A DNA stretch of 64,000 bases from Micromussa lordhowensis (lineage: Eukaryota > Cnidaria > Anthozoa > Scleractinia > Lobophylliidae): assembly GCA_964020085.1 (NCBI GenBank), contig OZ026596.1, positions 41,093,343-41,157,342 of the forward strand, written 5' to 3'. Positions 51,801 to 62,321 of this stretch are shown in pieces; positions within the stretch are counted from its first letter, which is position 1; every line of letters starts with the position of its first letter. Position numbers and translations under genes: made by a program. The notes under the pieces were generated by a model. The model saw only the letters and a program-made list of their open reading frames with translations. It was not told the origin of the DNA and made no database searches.

Positions 51801-54229
51801 GATTGTCCGAAAAATTAACATTTGGCCGAGAAGCGAAGCTTCGAGGGCAAATGTGAAATCGTGAGGACAATCTCTCTGCCAAGGACATTATCAGCCGACA
51901 TACATGTACCAGCAAGCCAGAAAGGGGTTTATTTAATATTTTATAACCCTCCCATTAATTTTCCTATCGTGTGTAAACTGCTCGTAAAAAGCCACTGTTG
52001 ATGTGATGGTGAATGCTCGCGATTGATGATAGCAAATACATTTAACTGGTTTAATTAACTGTATTTCTACCAATTGGACCAAAACATTGATAAATTATCA
52101 TGTGAATAAACCCTTGCAAGAACTCTTAGATCAAACCTTGAAAACTCGGCGCTTTTTAGCTTTTCTGGTTTGTTCGTGATTTGTTGACTTTTTGCGCTTT
52201 TTGGAACAGCATTTGCGATATTGCCAATATCACCAGACTCTACGAAACGAGTTTGTTTTTTTCCCTGTAAAATAATAAAGCTGAAAGTCGAAACATCTTT
52301 CCCGCTGACTTTGTTTCTTTTCGACAGAAGTAATCGGCGGACAAATATCGACACGGGCGGGGGTTATTGCGTGATAACTGTCTGGCGATTTAGACCACAT
52401 GACGTAAAGTAGCCAATAAAATCACGCGAAAATTAACGGGTGGGTTATAATGACACTTAATGCTTGTGATATTCAATGATGTTAAATGCAATTCAACAGA
52501 GTTAATGTGGAGCACAAGTTTTACCTTTGCAGTCAGAATTGTTTAGCTAACCACAGGCACCAGAATTCCATGTTTTCTTAAACCAGGGGTTTCATTAAGG
52601 GCTAGGCACTCGGCAAATTGACTGGCTGTGAAGACAATTTTGCCCAGCGGGTTTGACCACCTAGTGGAAAGGTTTCTTATGAAGGATTCCAGATCAATTA
52701 GTTTTGCCCGCCTGTGAAAAACAGTCACCCTGCGAGCAGAGCTTCTTTTCTCTCTTTTGTGAGCGGACAGGAGACGATATGTACCGTAAGAAAAGGCTCT
52801 GCTTGCAGGGTGAAACCAGTTGCCCTCCTGCTGAAAACATTAATGAAATCCCTGCCAAATATCATAATCCATCTGCCCTGAAAAAAGGCTGTCTTTTTTA
52901 CATTGTATTTGAATCAATAAAAGTTTCAAGACTCGGGATTGGAGCTAAATACAACAAGACCCTTCTTTATGGGCCACATTTTCTAGCACAAGGAATGAAA
53001 AAAATATATCAGTCATTTTATTGAACCCACAAATTTGAAAGTACAGATCCTCTTGACACATTCAGTGAAATTTTTCAGCATAGCCAAAGGTGCTGGTTAC
53101 AAGTCATCCGAGTTAGAATCTCTTCAGGAAGGAAACACACTTTGTATTGGTGGAAAAGAGATTGAGGTAAGAAGTAACTTTAGATTATGGCCCTTGTTAA
53201 TAATCATCCTAAGATGCAAAATCTTAATAGGAGTGTTATGCATTGACCCCTAAATTTGTGCTTTCTTCTCCAGGATACAAAACCTGAGTAGAACTAGTAC
53301 GACTGGGTGTCCTGTTGATGATTTCAGACTCATTTTCTCTGCAATCAAGAGATTTTAAAGTGCCACTATGATGAAATTCTCGATATCCATTTTTTTACAT
53401 TTTCGGACACAATAGGTCTTTCCTAGCTACCTTTTCCAAATTTCAATCTGTACTTGCAGTGTTTGGACCTTTATTCCGTCCAAGAATTTACGCCTGCCAT
53501 TAATTTTATTTTTTCCAAGTCTTGCTTGAGAATTTGAGAAAATGATGTCATATTCTCAAAAGTACCGCATGGCTTTAAATTATAATGACAATTAATGAAG
53601 AAAATTGCACGAATATATGAGCCAAAGTTTTTGTTATTCTTTATGCAAACTGAGCGCTGTGCTAATTGTTATTATAATTTCAACCTGTGTGGTATTTTTG
53701 AGAAGATGACATCATTTTCTCCAGTTCTCAACCAAGACTTGGAACAAGGAAATGGCCATAAATTCTCGGAAATAAAGGTCCAAAAAACATGAGTTCTAAT
53801 GTTCCTAATAGATTGAAATTTGGCAAGATATCTAGGAAAGACCTATTGTGTACAAAAATGTAAAAAAATTGGTATCGAGAATTTCATCATGGTGGCACTT
53901 TAAGTTTCTTCAGTTCACAATAGTCAAAATTGAGGTATCTTTTCGTTAGATTTACAACATAGGAGATATCTTTTCCTTACATCTCACTTCTATACCCTAT
54001 GACTTTACCTCTCTTCCTCCCTGTCATGTCACAGACTCTTTTGATTTTGTCATCATTGTGCTTATTAGCCATGTGTCCTATCACATATACTGACCATGTC
54101 ATGCTGTCTCTTAGGTTATGAGCTGTCTAAATGCTGAGGATTATCTAAGTGGGAAATGCTTTCAGCAACCTGCAGTCTTATCCCCACCAGTATTGAACAT
54201 ACTCTCTAAGCAACCTTCTAAACAAACAG
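44758..54229 (+). CDS. RAD54B: RAD54B, N-terminal exons 1-8 only
   Basis: RAD54B is a Swi2/Snf2 DNA translocase acting with RAD51 in homologous recombination. Exons: 44758-44904, 45854-46088, 46199-46247, 46374-46395, 46516-46537, 51674-51728, 53079-53166, 54115-54229; all GT-AG and phase-consistent, 733 bases or 244 codons plus one base. The start MRRSAAPS is identical to the vertebrate N-terminus. Exons 3-8 spell the conserved block YFNVVW...KKKHKKWEGD...KGRTASLKDLEGK...GYKSSELE...GGKEIEV...EDYLSGKCFQ. The catalytic ATPase would follow, but no further exon was found before 64000. Either the next intron exceeds 9.8 kb or the gene is truncated here. Exons 4 and 5 are 22 bases each. The intron after exon 5 (5.1 kb) is filled by a transposon-like element. 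Confidence 0.88.
47386..48560 (-). pseudogene. C-terminal part of the element's coding region: GCD...GxGK motif and cysteine-rich tail, frameshifted
   Basis: The frame 47716-48531 holds STVALMVADNIDDLE, then HAITGCDTISAFSGKGKW. The GCD...GxGK pattern recalls the metal-binding and helix-hairpin region of XPG/FEN1-type nucleases; that link is inference. Coding then jumps to a second frame (47579-47908) and a third (47386-47604). The third ends in CTCRRACTVDNCCCLKADLKC, resembling CXC cysteine-rich DNA-binding tails. The first jump falls at a 26-base tandem duplication near 47908-47959. At least two frame disruptions mean the element is no longer autonomous. Confidence 0.6.
48604..48809. mobile_element. 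fold-back element inserted in the transposon coding region
   Basis: A nearly perfect inverted repeat, with arms of about 100 bases and a very short loop around 48706. It contains gacgtttcgagcgttagccc and its complement. It interrupts the element's coding region. A 15-base direct repeat (ttttctcgttgcttg) occurs at 48590-48604 and 48862-48876, around the insertion. Confidence 0.75.
48820..49615 (-). pseudogene. middle part of the element's coding region, degraded
   Basis: An open stretch at 49085-49453 includes FRPKTELESLKGSMDD and EDNLKPSRANYYIPYLLDVFLT. Weaker similarity to the same protein family extends on both sides with stops and frame changes, including a GYGVSYDLVEEIET-like block near 48900. 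The part ends at the fold-back insertion at 48604-48809. It links the N-terminal Cys/His region to the GCD-containing region. Confidence 0.5.
49770..49804. repeat. (TTTA)n microsatellite
   Basis: Several uninterrupted ttta units lie inside the transposon-like element of RAD54B intron 5. Confidence 0.85.
49906..50544 (-). pseudogene. N-terminal part of the element's coding region: paired Cys/His motifs
   Basis: This 212-codon open frame starts MAEECIICGCSG. It shows two similar units, each with CxxC followed by YHRNC or YYASC, suggesting two zinc-binding modules: CIICGCSG ... KYHRNCRAEL and CLLCKKSK ... KYYASCYKSF. It is the start of a longer coding region whose later parts lie in other frames to the left. 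From memory, proteins with this layout occur in many copies in cnidarian genomes, usually annotated as uncharacterised. Host function is unlikely. Confidence 0.6.
51746..51935. mobile_element. small fold-back element near RAD54B exon 6
   Basis: Arms start taaataaacccctt and share tatgtcggctgataatgtcc in inverted form, with the centre near 51840. It starts 18 bases after exon 6. Confidence 0.7.
52585..52840 (+). repeat. interspersed repeat related to 11648-11815, with an insertion
   Basis: This copy carries about 85 extra bases (52728-52812) between agttttgccc...gaaaa and cagttgccctcctgctgaaaa; a shorter spacing is seen in the other copy. Confidence 0.55.
53355..53903. mobile_element. palindromic MITE with TTAAAGTGCC ends, second family member
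   Basis: The ends read TTAAAGTGCCACTATGATG and its complement, with arms of about 150 bases. It lies in the RAD54B intron between exons 7 and 8. The outer 10 bases equal those of the element at 39329-39975, but the bodies differ. Confidence 0.8.
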
Positions 54230-54810
54230 GTGTGTGCTACTTTAATATTTTTCAATCGACATAACCTGCTGCTTTGCCAGAGGAGTTGCTAAGTAAAGTC
54301 TGTTGGCGTTTATAAGCCAACAGCGTGCATTTTGATAAGAAGAGACCAATGCACAGGAATATGTAACTAAGTTTACTTGGGGAGTAACATGTTAACTGCT
54401 GTACTGCTCTGTGTTAACAGGGAATGAAAGACCTCAATGCTCTTAACTTCAATCCAACAGCCTCTTTTAACTCGATGAAAGCTACTCTAATTAGAAGCAC
54501 TGCTCCAATTTATTCAGTAGATAATTTTAAAGTTAAAAAGCTTTTCTGATTTTTAATATTTTTAACATTATTGTTTATATCTTTGTACATAGGTTCTCCT
54601 TTTTACTTATCTTATGCAATCCAGTTCAGCCATTTCCAGCCCGCAAAATGTATTCCATACCACTAAAAGCACTACTGAAGCAGCAATTTTCAAAAATGGC
54701 GAATGCTGGTCGCATCGAAGTGCCTGAATCTTCTTCCTCAACTACTGAAAGAAAACTTTGAAAATTTTCTCAAGACTGATTCAAAATCGGTGTGTTTTTC
54801 CACAACATAT

Positions 54811-54920
54811 AACAATTATTCAATGAGCCCGATATGAAGTGATAAAAATAACCAACGAGCGCGTAGCGCGAGTTGGTTATAATCACTTCATATCCAACAA
54901 GGGCGAATGGAATAATTGTT
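54811..54920. repeat. short inverted repeat
   Basis: The ends aacaattattc and gatatgaagtgat recur inverted around 54865. The surrounding 54230-56569 has no gene I can support besides repeats. Confidence 0.6.
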
Positions 54921-55208
54921 TTAGTAAATTCTCAAACCGGGTTTTGCCGCCGATTTTTATTTCGGCCATTATAGAGGGCTGAAGTTGAAAGCTTCGTGCG
55001 GAAAATTTTTAAACTTGGCGCACTATTTTCCATATGACGTAAAACTCCGACTATTGGCTCATAGTCGGAGTTTTTTAGCCAATCAAAAAGCTAGAAATGC
55101 GATAGTCGGAGCTGAGAATTTACTAATACGGGATATTTAGAGGGTTTTCCGGGATATTATGAAAGTGTTTTGTGATACAGTATTTTGAAGATTTTTTGAG
55201 AATTTTGG

Positions 55209-55309
55209 ATAACGCTATCCACCGGATAAATCGCTATCCATTGGATTAGTGTTAACAGAACAAACCACACTATCCACTGAAAAGCGATTTATCCGGCGGA
55301 AAGCGTTAT
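55209..55309. repeat. inverted repeat of the tatccac(c/t)ggat type
   Basis: ataacgctatccaccggataaatcgc and its diverged complement face each other. A related sequence lies at 42060-42180 next to EP400 exon 1. Confidence 0.6.
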
Positions 55310-55860
55310 GACATGTATATCCTCCTTTCGGACGACTGGTTTAAAAAGACCGGCAGACCGATGCGCCAGACCAGGAAGAACTTCACTATCAAGTCTATCC
55401 AGCGCTCCTCGGCCGCAGCTTCTGCACTTCGCACTTCCTTCCATCTCTGTACTCGTAAAATAAGCATATTTCGTTATTAGTGCTTACAGCCGAGTGCTGG
55501 CGAATTTTGCGAAATTACTGAAGTGGAGCAAAATTATGAAAGGTTTTCAATTCTTGCAAATCATGTGGTAAATCACAGGTTAGGGGTAGATGATGGTATT
55601 TGGGAGTTTAAAGTATGTAAAGCATGTAATTGTATGAAAAGTCGACAAGTGCAGAGCTGGGTCAACTCGAATTTGTGCTTAATTGATGCTACCTTGCTTC
55701 GGAATTTTAACGAGGGGAATTTAACAAACATTTTCTAATGAATAAAACCGAAAACTAAAAAAAAGATGTTTGTGAAATAGATTAACAGACATTCTGTTTT
55801 TATCAAGGTAAAGTAACAAGTCTGTAAATTCAGGATCTACACACATTTCAGAAAGTTTAT

Positions 55861-56118
55861 GTAATATATCAAACACGAGTGGCAGTGTTTCATCGGAATA
55901 TCCAAAGAGAACCGAGAAGAGAGTTGAAAATACGACGCGCAGCGCAGCGAACTATTTTTGACGAAATTCGAGGTGTTTGGATAGCCGATGAAACACTGTT
56001 TCGAGTGTTTGAAATATCTTCTCAATCGAAACAAAAGCTAAGGAGAAAACGGCAAAGTAAAGTCGTCAAAATCTATGCTAATCAAGACCGGGTATCCAAA
56101 CCTTCTTCACGGTTGTGG

Positions 56119-56152
<34 letters not shown>

Positions 56153-56158
56153 GTTTGA
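55861..56158 (+). repeat. interspersed repeat, copy B
   Basis: This is the same roughly 300-base repeat as 34693-34991 in opposite orientation. Shared blocks include ggatagccgatgaaacact and aaagtcgtcaaaatctatgc with small changes. The frame inside (55879-56133) is not taken as a gene. Confidence 0.75.
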
Positions 56159-56257
56159 GAAAAACGGTTCATATTTTTCCAGTATGAAAATCATTGCTTT
56201 GTTCAGCCCGTTCTTAAAAATCCCAGTCTAGCACAGAATGTTTCAATTTAAGAAAGA

Positions 56258-56263
56258 CTTTAT
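56258..56263 (-). terminator. candidate poly(A) signal of the deaminase-like gene
   Basis: AATAAA on the minus strand (TTTATT on plus) lies about 310 bases after the TGA of the 56570-57169 gene. Confidence 0.45.
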
Positions 56264-56569
56264 TAAATTCAATTTGATTCAGCATTGAGAATAACAATCC
56301 TCCAACTGGGAGGAATTAAACATCGCTTGACCTCTAGACATTACCACTTCTACTGAATTTGTTTTTCAACATCAGTCTGAAAATGATACTTCTCCACCCT
56401 CCATAACTCATTGCCGTAAGGTCTTGCGAGGTCATGTGCATTCCTAATCAATAACTTAAAATTTGCATTTTACTGTTCATGTGGTTGAGAAATTTCCGCT
56501 TCATAGTCATTGTTTCACTCATTTAAACAAGTCCGATCCATAACGAAACTTAAAATGTTCAATAATTGT

Positions 56570-57169
56570 TCAGTACAACCGCATCTTCTCCAGTGTCTCG
56601 TCCAGGCTTGTCGACTGAAGTATCTCCTCCAAATCCTTCTGATTTTTTTCGTCGACTTGCTTCCTTTTTGCGATCCACTCATCCTTGGCTGCAAATCCCC
56701 GGTCGATCATCAGCAGCTGCAGCCAGTCGTAGTCTGAAAGAGCCTTAAGCTGAACGCCCTTCTCCGCCAGCTTTCTCAAACCAAGAGCGTTATCCTCGGC
56801 GACCTTGTGCGCACGGATATGAATGTTATGAAGATGAGCGAAGCGAATTGACACTGATACCCCCTCATTTTTCGCGCTCCAGTTGCACAGTGTTTCTACA
56901 CAGTCTCCACACGGTGAGAAGTTGCTGAGCAGGCATAAATCCTTTAGACCCTGCAGTGGCTTTTCCTCCAAGCCCTCGATAGATTGCTTGTAAGCGTTCA
57001 TGCTCCTGTAGACCTTCCGTGACACAATCTTTCCATCTTTTCCTCTAGCAACAGCAAGCACGACACCGTCTGACGGCCAAAACCCTCCTGGTACACCGGA
57101 TTTAAGTATTGCGGTCAAGTCAAAGTCGTCTGGCGTAGGACTGCGTGGTCCAGAATTAGCCATGGCCAT
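56570..57169 (-). CDS. AID/APOBEC-like cytidine deaminase family protein, intronless, probable pseudoenzyme
   Basis: A 199-codon single-exon frame starts at tandem ATGs (MAMANSG) and ends TGA. Residues near 90-160 read LCLLSNFSPCGDCVETL, then SVSIRFAHLHNIH and LRKLAEKGVQLKALSDYDW. This follows the AID/APOBEC order: SPC-x2-C zinc motif, a strand with an aromatic or basic pair, then LRxLxxAGVQI-type helix and strand. The H-x-E motif expected about 31 residues before the first cysteine is absent; the aligned stretch reads RSMNAYKQSIEGL. One zinc ligand and the proton-shuttle glutamate are therefore missing. There is no signal peptide or membrane segment. It lies on the opposite strand, downstream of the last visible RAD54B exon. 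A family member with activity lost, or one using other residues, are both possible. Confidence 0.72.
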   Translation of the reverse strand: MAMANSGPRSPTPDDFDLTAILKSGVPGGFWPSDGVVLAVARGKDGKIVSRKVYRSMNAYKQSIEGLEEKPLQGLKDLCLLSNFSPCGDCVETLCNWSAKNEGVSVSIRFAHLHNIHIRAHKVAEDNALGLRKLAEKGVQLKALSDYDWLQLLMIDRGFAAKDEWIAKRKQVDEKNQKDLEEILQSTSLDETLEKMRLY

Positions 57170-58384
57170 AGTGAAAGTCAGTTATTTGAAAGGACAAGTC
57201 GCTCTTTCTGCGTTTCCGGTTACGCGGTTGCACTTTACATGACAACCAGACATCCATAATCCATTATCTAGATCAACATTTGCATTGACTTATCAAATTT
57301 CCTTGCATGAGAAGAATGATCGGAATTGTACTCTTCCGGATTAACGAAGCATACGATTGTTGTTTCAAACTGCCTTTATGCTCTTTTTGAGCTGCTTTAT
57401 ATGATAGCCCTATTCTGGGTTTTGTCGGTAAGATGCGCCTGAACATTGTGAATCTATGTACAGAAAATTAAAATAAAACGGAACCTCGGGAAAAATTTAT
57501 TATATTACCTCCTGCTGGGCTCCTGCTATCCGACTTGGCTCGATTACAAGCCGTTGTTCGGGAACCCGAAGGAGCCCGAGAGACTGGCGGAAATCGAGCA
57601 TCTTCGCTTGCGCGCGTGTTTCAAAGGTGAGGCTCTTCGCAGGCTAGATTATGTCCAAATTGACAGCCTGTACATGTACTGAGCTTCAAAGGGTGATCCT
57701 AGCCAGCACTGATAGAGCAGTTTGTAACTGGCGCGGTAAGGACCCGTCTCTTGGAGCTAGTTGCTTTCTCTCCAACTTTTTTTCGCCGATATTTCCCCGC
57801 CGTTTCGACTTTTTCTCGATGCATGCACATCTTTGCATTTGAGTGGTTTTCAATTGTAGCCAAAGTAAACACATGATTTTATGTAGTTTATAAAATAACT
57901 GAGCCACTACGCGCGATCTCATTGGTCGGTAGGTGTGTTTAGATGAGACAATGAGAGTATGTAAACACGGTTGTGACGTTTTAGATTCGCGCGTATTTTT
58001 GAGAATTATTTTATAAAAGCAATGGAGCATTTTCTCCGTGTTTATATAGCCTAATCTAAACACTCGACTGGTTGGGAGAATTCTTGAAATTTATGCAAAC
58101 CCTCGACTACGTCTCGGGTTTGTATAATTCTCGAAGTCTTCCAACCCTCCTCGTGTTTAGATGAGGTTATATGAACACGGAAAAAGTGCTCTATTGCTTA
58201 AATTATTTTCAACTAATATAGTAAATGGTTTGAACCCAGGAGTATCAGTAGTTCGTATAGTGTGATCGTCCGGGTGAGTGTAGTTCTGAGAAGAAGTGTT
58301 GTTGGTGACTGACGTTTCGAAAACCTGAGCGGAAGTCATCTTCAGAGTCAAGTGAATAGTGTTTGTCAGTCGATGATGCTATAA
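57170..58384. other. intergenic stretch without recognisable gene
   Basis: It lies between the deaminase-like gene and the Penelope-like fragments. It contains a diverged inverted repeat around 58060-58180 (ctaatctaaacactcg and its relatives) and otherwise nothing I can name. The first bases left of 57250 are probably the deaminase promoter. Confidence 0.5.
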
Positions 58385-58895
58385 GTTTGGTCCAAACAAC
58401 GGCAAACACTACAAGCAGTTGCATGGAACAGCCATGGGGACACCTGTTTCTGTTGTTGTCGGCGAAATTGTGATGGAACACGTAGAGGAACGCGCCCTTG
58501 CAACTTGCCGTCAAACGATACCGCTTTGGTTACGATACGTTTACGACACTTTTTCCGCCGTTCACAATGACGAAATTGACGCTTTTCACGACCACCTTAA
58601 CGAACAGAACGCCGACATCCAGTTTACCAAAGAAATCGACGAAAATGGAAAACTTCCTTTTCTTGACTGTTTGGTAAGACGCGACAACAACGAACTGCGA
58701 ACGACAGTGTACAGAAAACCGACGCATACCGACAGATTACTTGACGAATCATCCTACAACCCGACTTCACACAAAGCCACGACTATAAAGACTTTGACGA
58801 GACGAGCGCAACTAGTTTGTGACACACCGGACAGTTTACGTGACGAAAACAAATACCTTGAACGTGTTTTTTCACAAGAACAACTACAACGCTGA
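58385..58895 (+). pseudogene. Penelope-like element fragment 1, reverse transcriptase part
   Basis: The reading starts mid-domain (FGPNNGKHYKQLHGTAMGTPVS) and continues through FxxHLNEQNADIQFTKE, KLPFLDCLVRR and VYRKPTHTDRLLD, all typical of Penelope-like reverse transcriptases. The catalytic YVDD appears as YVYD, so the fragment is inactive. It is 5'-truncated. The flank at 58300-58380 resembles the ends of other Penelope-like copies. Confidence 0.75.
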
Positions 58896-59029
58896 CTTTA
58901 TTAGACGAAACATTTACCGACCTACCGAAGCTGACGCAACGAACAGGAACCCGACACCTGTTACTACAGTGACTATACCTTGTCATATTAAAGGCACATT
59001 GCTGTACATCATCAACTGACAAACCACAA

Positions 59030-60842
59030 CATTGACTGGGACACTGCTCAATGCTCTAACAAGACCAGAATCTAGCAGAACGTTTCACCCTTTCTGTTGA
59101 CAACATCTTGAGACTTTCAGACCTCGTACTCCACCACAACTACTTCAAATATGATGGCGACCACTACAAACAGATTTCTGGATGTGTCATGGGTTCTCCC
59201 ATTTTTTTACCGACCTGGTTATGGAAGAGGAAACGGCGATTTCCACTTTGTCGCACCCTAGATTAAATAAAATCTGCACTAAGCAGAATAAATGTATACG
59301 AAGCATGTTCTTTGCCCATGGCAGAGAACATGTCAACCCGTATTATAATCTTCTTGAAATTTTGAAATTTGAAAATATTTATAGACTAAAAGTATCACTT
59401 TTTACACATAAATTTAAAAACGATAAAAGTAACACCCCAGCTGTATTACTGAATATTCTTACACCTTCATCAGAGATTCACCCATATAACACCAGATATG
59501 CTGCAAATCAAAATTTCTTTAAGCCATCAGTACGCACCAATTATGGGGTATCTACATTTAAATTCTCCGCGGTAAAAATCTGGAAATCTGTCCCGTCAGA
59601 ACTTAAATGTTTTCCATACTTGCTCTTCAAAAAGCAATATAAAAAATTCTTATTGACTACTCAAAACTGACCATAGTTTAACTGCTAGCTATGTAAAATA
59701 ATGTTGTACGATATCAGGACATCGTTTTCCTTTTATTTGAGCTTACATGTATATATGTCTTTCCTTCTCTTATGATTGTAATATCGTCTTTTGACGTAAC
59801 GTAACATGCGGCCATTGCCAACTTAAATCTACATGACAGTGGCCAACTCGAAAGCCCCTTGGCTACTTTGGTCACTGTGCACAATTACATATTGTATCGT
59901 CTAGTTAATTTCTATTTGTATTTATTCGTCCTATATTGTTGTAAATCGTGTTTTTTTTTCTTTTTCTTTTTTCTGTAAATAGTGTGCAATAATAAAAAAC
60001 TGAAACTGAAACTCCCAAATGGTGGTTTCGCTATGTTGATGATAGTCATTGTTGTTTAAAAACAGATCAAGTCGACGATTTTCATAAACATCTGAACTCA
60101 ATTAACCCAATATACAGTTCACTTTGGAACTAGAAAACACCAATGGGCAAGGCTTACCTTTTCTAGACACCATTACAATTAGACGCGGCACAGAAATTCA
60201 AGTGGATGTTTACAGAAAACCGACACACACCGACCGTTATCTCGATTTCTTTTCGTGTCACCCTTTGTGCCACAAAAGATCCGTTGTTAACACTTCGCTG
60301 AAAAGAGCAAACAACATTCCGTCAACGAATAAAGGAAGACGAGAAGAAACGCAACGAGTTGAAGCCGTTCTGCGAGATAACAATTATCCCAGTCTTTTAT
60401 TCAAAACTGCGAGAGGGCGTTAACCAAACAACCCGCTGAGAACAATTTCAATGGCTATGTAGTGCTGCCGTATCTACAGGGCGTTTCCGAGAAAATAGGT
60501 CGCGTTTTGAAACAACAAAACCACAATTAACCATCAAGAGCCTTTTTCTGCGCCCCAAAGAGCTAGACGATTCTGAGCGCCAGAAATCAGGCATGGTGTA
60601 CAAAATCAATTATTGCGAAGCACAAAAAGGCAGTGGCTAGTTTTGACCAAAACTCCAAAGTTGCAAGCCATGTCCACCATTTCAGTCACAACATGAACTT
60701 TGAAGAAGTCAAGGTCGTTGGTTTCGAAGCCAATTACCACGAGCGACTTTTCCTCGAAGCCTGGCACTCTAGTTTGGACCCGAACGCTCGGAACGACCAT
60801 ATCGTACTTCCAGAAGCCTACAAAGGCATCGCGCGAGCATGA
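59030..60842 (+). pseudogene. Penelope-like element fragment 2, split by a LINE insertion
   Basis: The 5' part (about 59085-59258) reads YFKYDGDHYKQISGCVMGSP and ends DLVMEEETAIST. The reading resumes at 60014 with KWWFRYVDDSHCC, so the YVDD is intact here. It continues through GLPFLDTITIRR and VYRKPTHTDRYLD. The 3' part ends HERLFLEAWHSSLDPNARNDHI, the usual Penelope-like C-terminus. The GIY-YIG nuclease core expected between about 60590 and 60640 is missing, and frames shift there. Confidence 0.75.
59259..60013 (+). mobile_element. 5'-truncated LINE tail inserted into the Penelope-like element
   Basis: The insert encodes the C-terminal end of a non-LTR reverse transcriptase (NLLEILKFENIYRLKVSLF ... 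IHPYNTRYA ... VKIWKSVPSELK), stopping at 59670. A 3' UTR follows, ending in a short ACTGAA repeat. It separates two halves of one reverse transcriptase. A CC or CCC at both edges is all that can be seen of a target duplication. Confidence 0.75.
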
Positions 60843-60905
60843 ATTACATGGTCACGTGTGCAAGCTTTCATATCACTGATGAAGGCTTAAGCCGAAACGT
60901 GTGGT

Positions 60906-61293
60906 AAAGAATAATAATAATAATAATAATAAAAATATTTATATAGCGCTTATACTTTGCAGTGCTAAGCGCTTTACTATGCAAAAAAAGAAAAGATCTG
61001 GTTAAAAAGTAAAAGTCTAAAAATCATTACAAATATATGTACATAATCACAAAATACAAAATAAAAACCTAAGATAGTTCATAAACTCGCTTAAAAAGAA
61101 AGGTCTTCAATTTGCATTTAAACTTATTTACATCATCGATCGATCTAATGTCAATAGGCAAATCATTCCAGAGTATTGGGGCAATGACTGAAAAAGCCCT
61201 AAAACCGTATGTCTTTAAGTTATAGGGCTTAAGTGTCATTGTCAGAGAAAACCGGGCAGGACCAAAAGATCGAGGTCGGCCGTTTACCTTCAT
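60906..61293 (-). mobile_element. LINE 3' end, minus strand
   Basis: The minus-strand reading at 61069-61293 (RAFSVIAPILWNDLPIDIR ... FKCKLKTFLF) is the C-terminus of a CR1/L2-like LINE. The element ends in (ATT)n, seen on plus as an (AAT)n run at about 60906-60934. Only the last few hundred bases remain. Confidence 0.7.
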
Positions 61294-62321
61294 CTTTTCA
61301 CAGTGTAATAACCATCCGAAAAGATTAACAACCGTGGCATTTGCAGAAGTAGGCGTTCATTTTTCTTCGAGATATCGCCACATCGTGATTTTGGCCTCTC
61401 GAGCGGTCTAAAATGGCCGAAATTTTGGGCAAGTTTAGGTGAGCCTAAAAGATACTTCCTGAAAATTCCAGGAACTGTTATTTTCATGCAATAATATTTG
61501 TCCCCTTATTAGTTGCCTGAAACATATTAGAGGTCTTTGGCTTTAATTCTACGGTTTTCACGAGGTGCCAAATATAGCCGCCGAACAGTTAATGAGCGTG
61601 ACCCAAATTTTAGTCATTTTCAGCGAGTTGTTTTGCAAAAGTGCGGCAGTTTATTTCCAAAGTAAAACCTTTTTCTGATAGTCTTTTGCACTGCTATCAA
61701 TATCCAGATTAGTTAAAATTGGTATCTGCAATTAAATTGGAGTAATTGGTTTCGCAAAGTCCAAAAAAAATCATCAGTTACAAACATTTCCCGCCAAATT
61801 GTAAGCGAAGATAACACTTTATTCCGACCTGCGATTGCTATCCCTGATTTACTGAAAGATCTGCTAAACATAGTTAGTTGGACAGGAGGAAGATTCACTG
61901 AAAATAATGAATCGAGGGTACATGTAAAATGTGCAATGAACGTTTGTCAACTTTCAAAACCGATATCGTCTCAGACGCGTAGGTTAATTTTCCCGCGAAA
62001 ATTCTTGCCTGTGTCACGATGCAGCCTATACCGGCGTTCATCCTTAGTTCGCTTTATTTTATTTGATTGTTTGTTTTATTTTTTTGACGTTTTGTTTTTC
62101 AGTTTTCCTTACTTACAGTCATTAAGCTAAATCCTGATGTAAAGGCAATGGCAATTGGCTCTACCCTAAATTAGTTTTCAAGCCTCTGCAAAGCTGATTC
62201 GTTTACTTTGATGTTGATGTCGATTCGGCAAAGTTGTTACTCGCCATGATTAAAAACGTTACGCGACAGGAATTTGTGTTGTAGTTCTTTTAAGAAGCCT
62301 TTTTTTTTTGATTTTGCGAGC
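61294..62321. other. intergenic stretch without recognisable gene
   Basis: I see no conserved coding, RNA or repeat signal here. The part next to 62322 is presumably promoter and leader of the Cys/His-rich gene. Confidence 0.45.

Noticed and set aside
55879..56133. 84-codon plus-strand frame
   Set aside because: It lies inside an interspersed repeat whose other copy, at 34693-34991, does not keep the frame.
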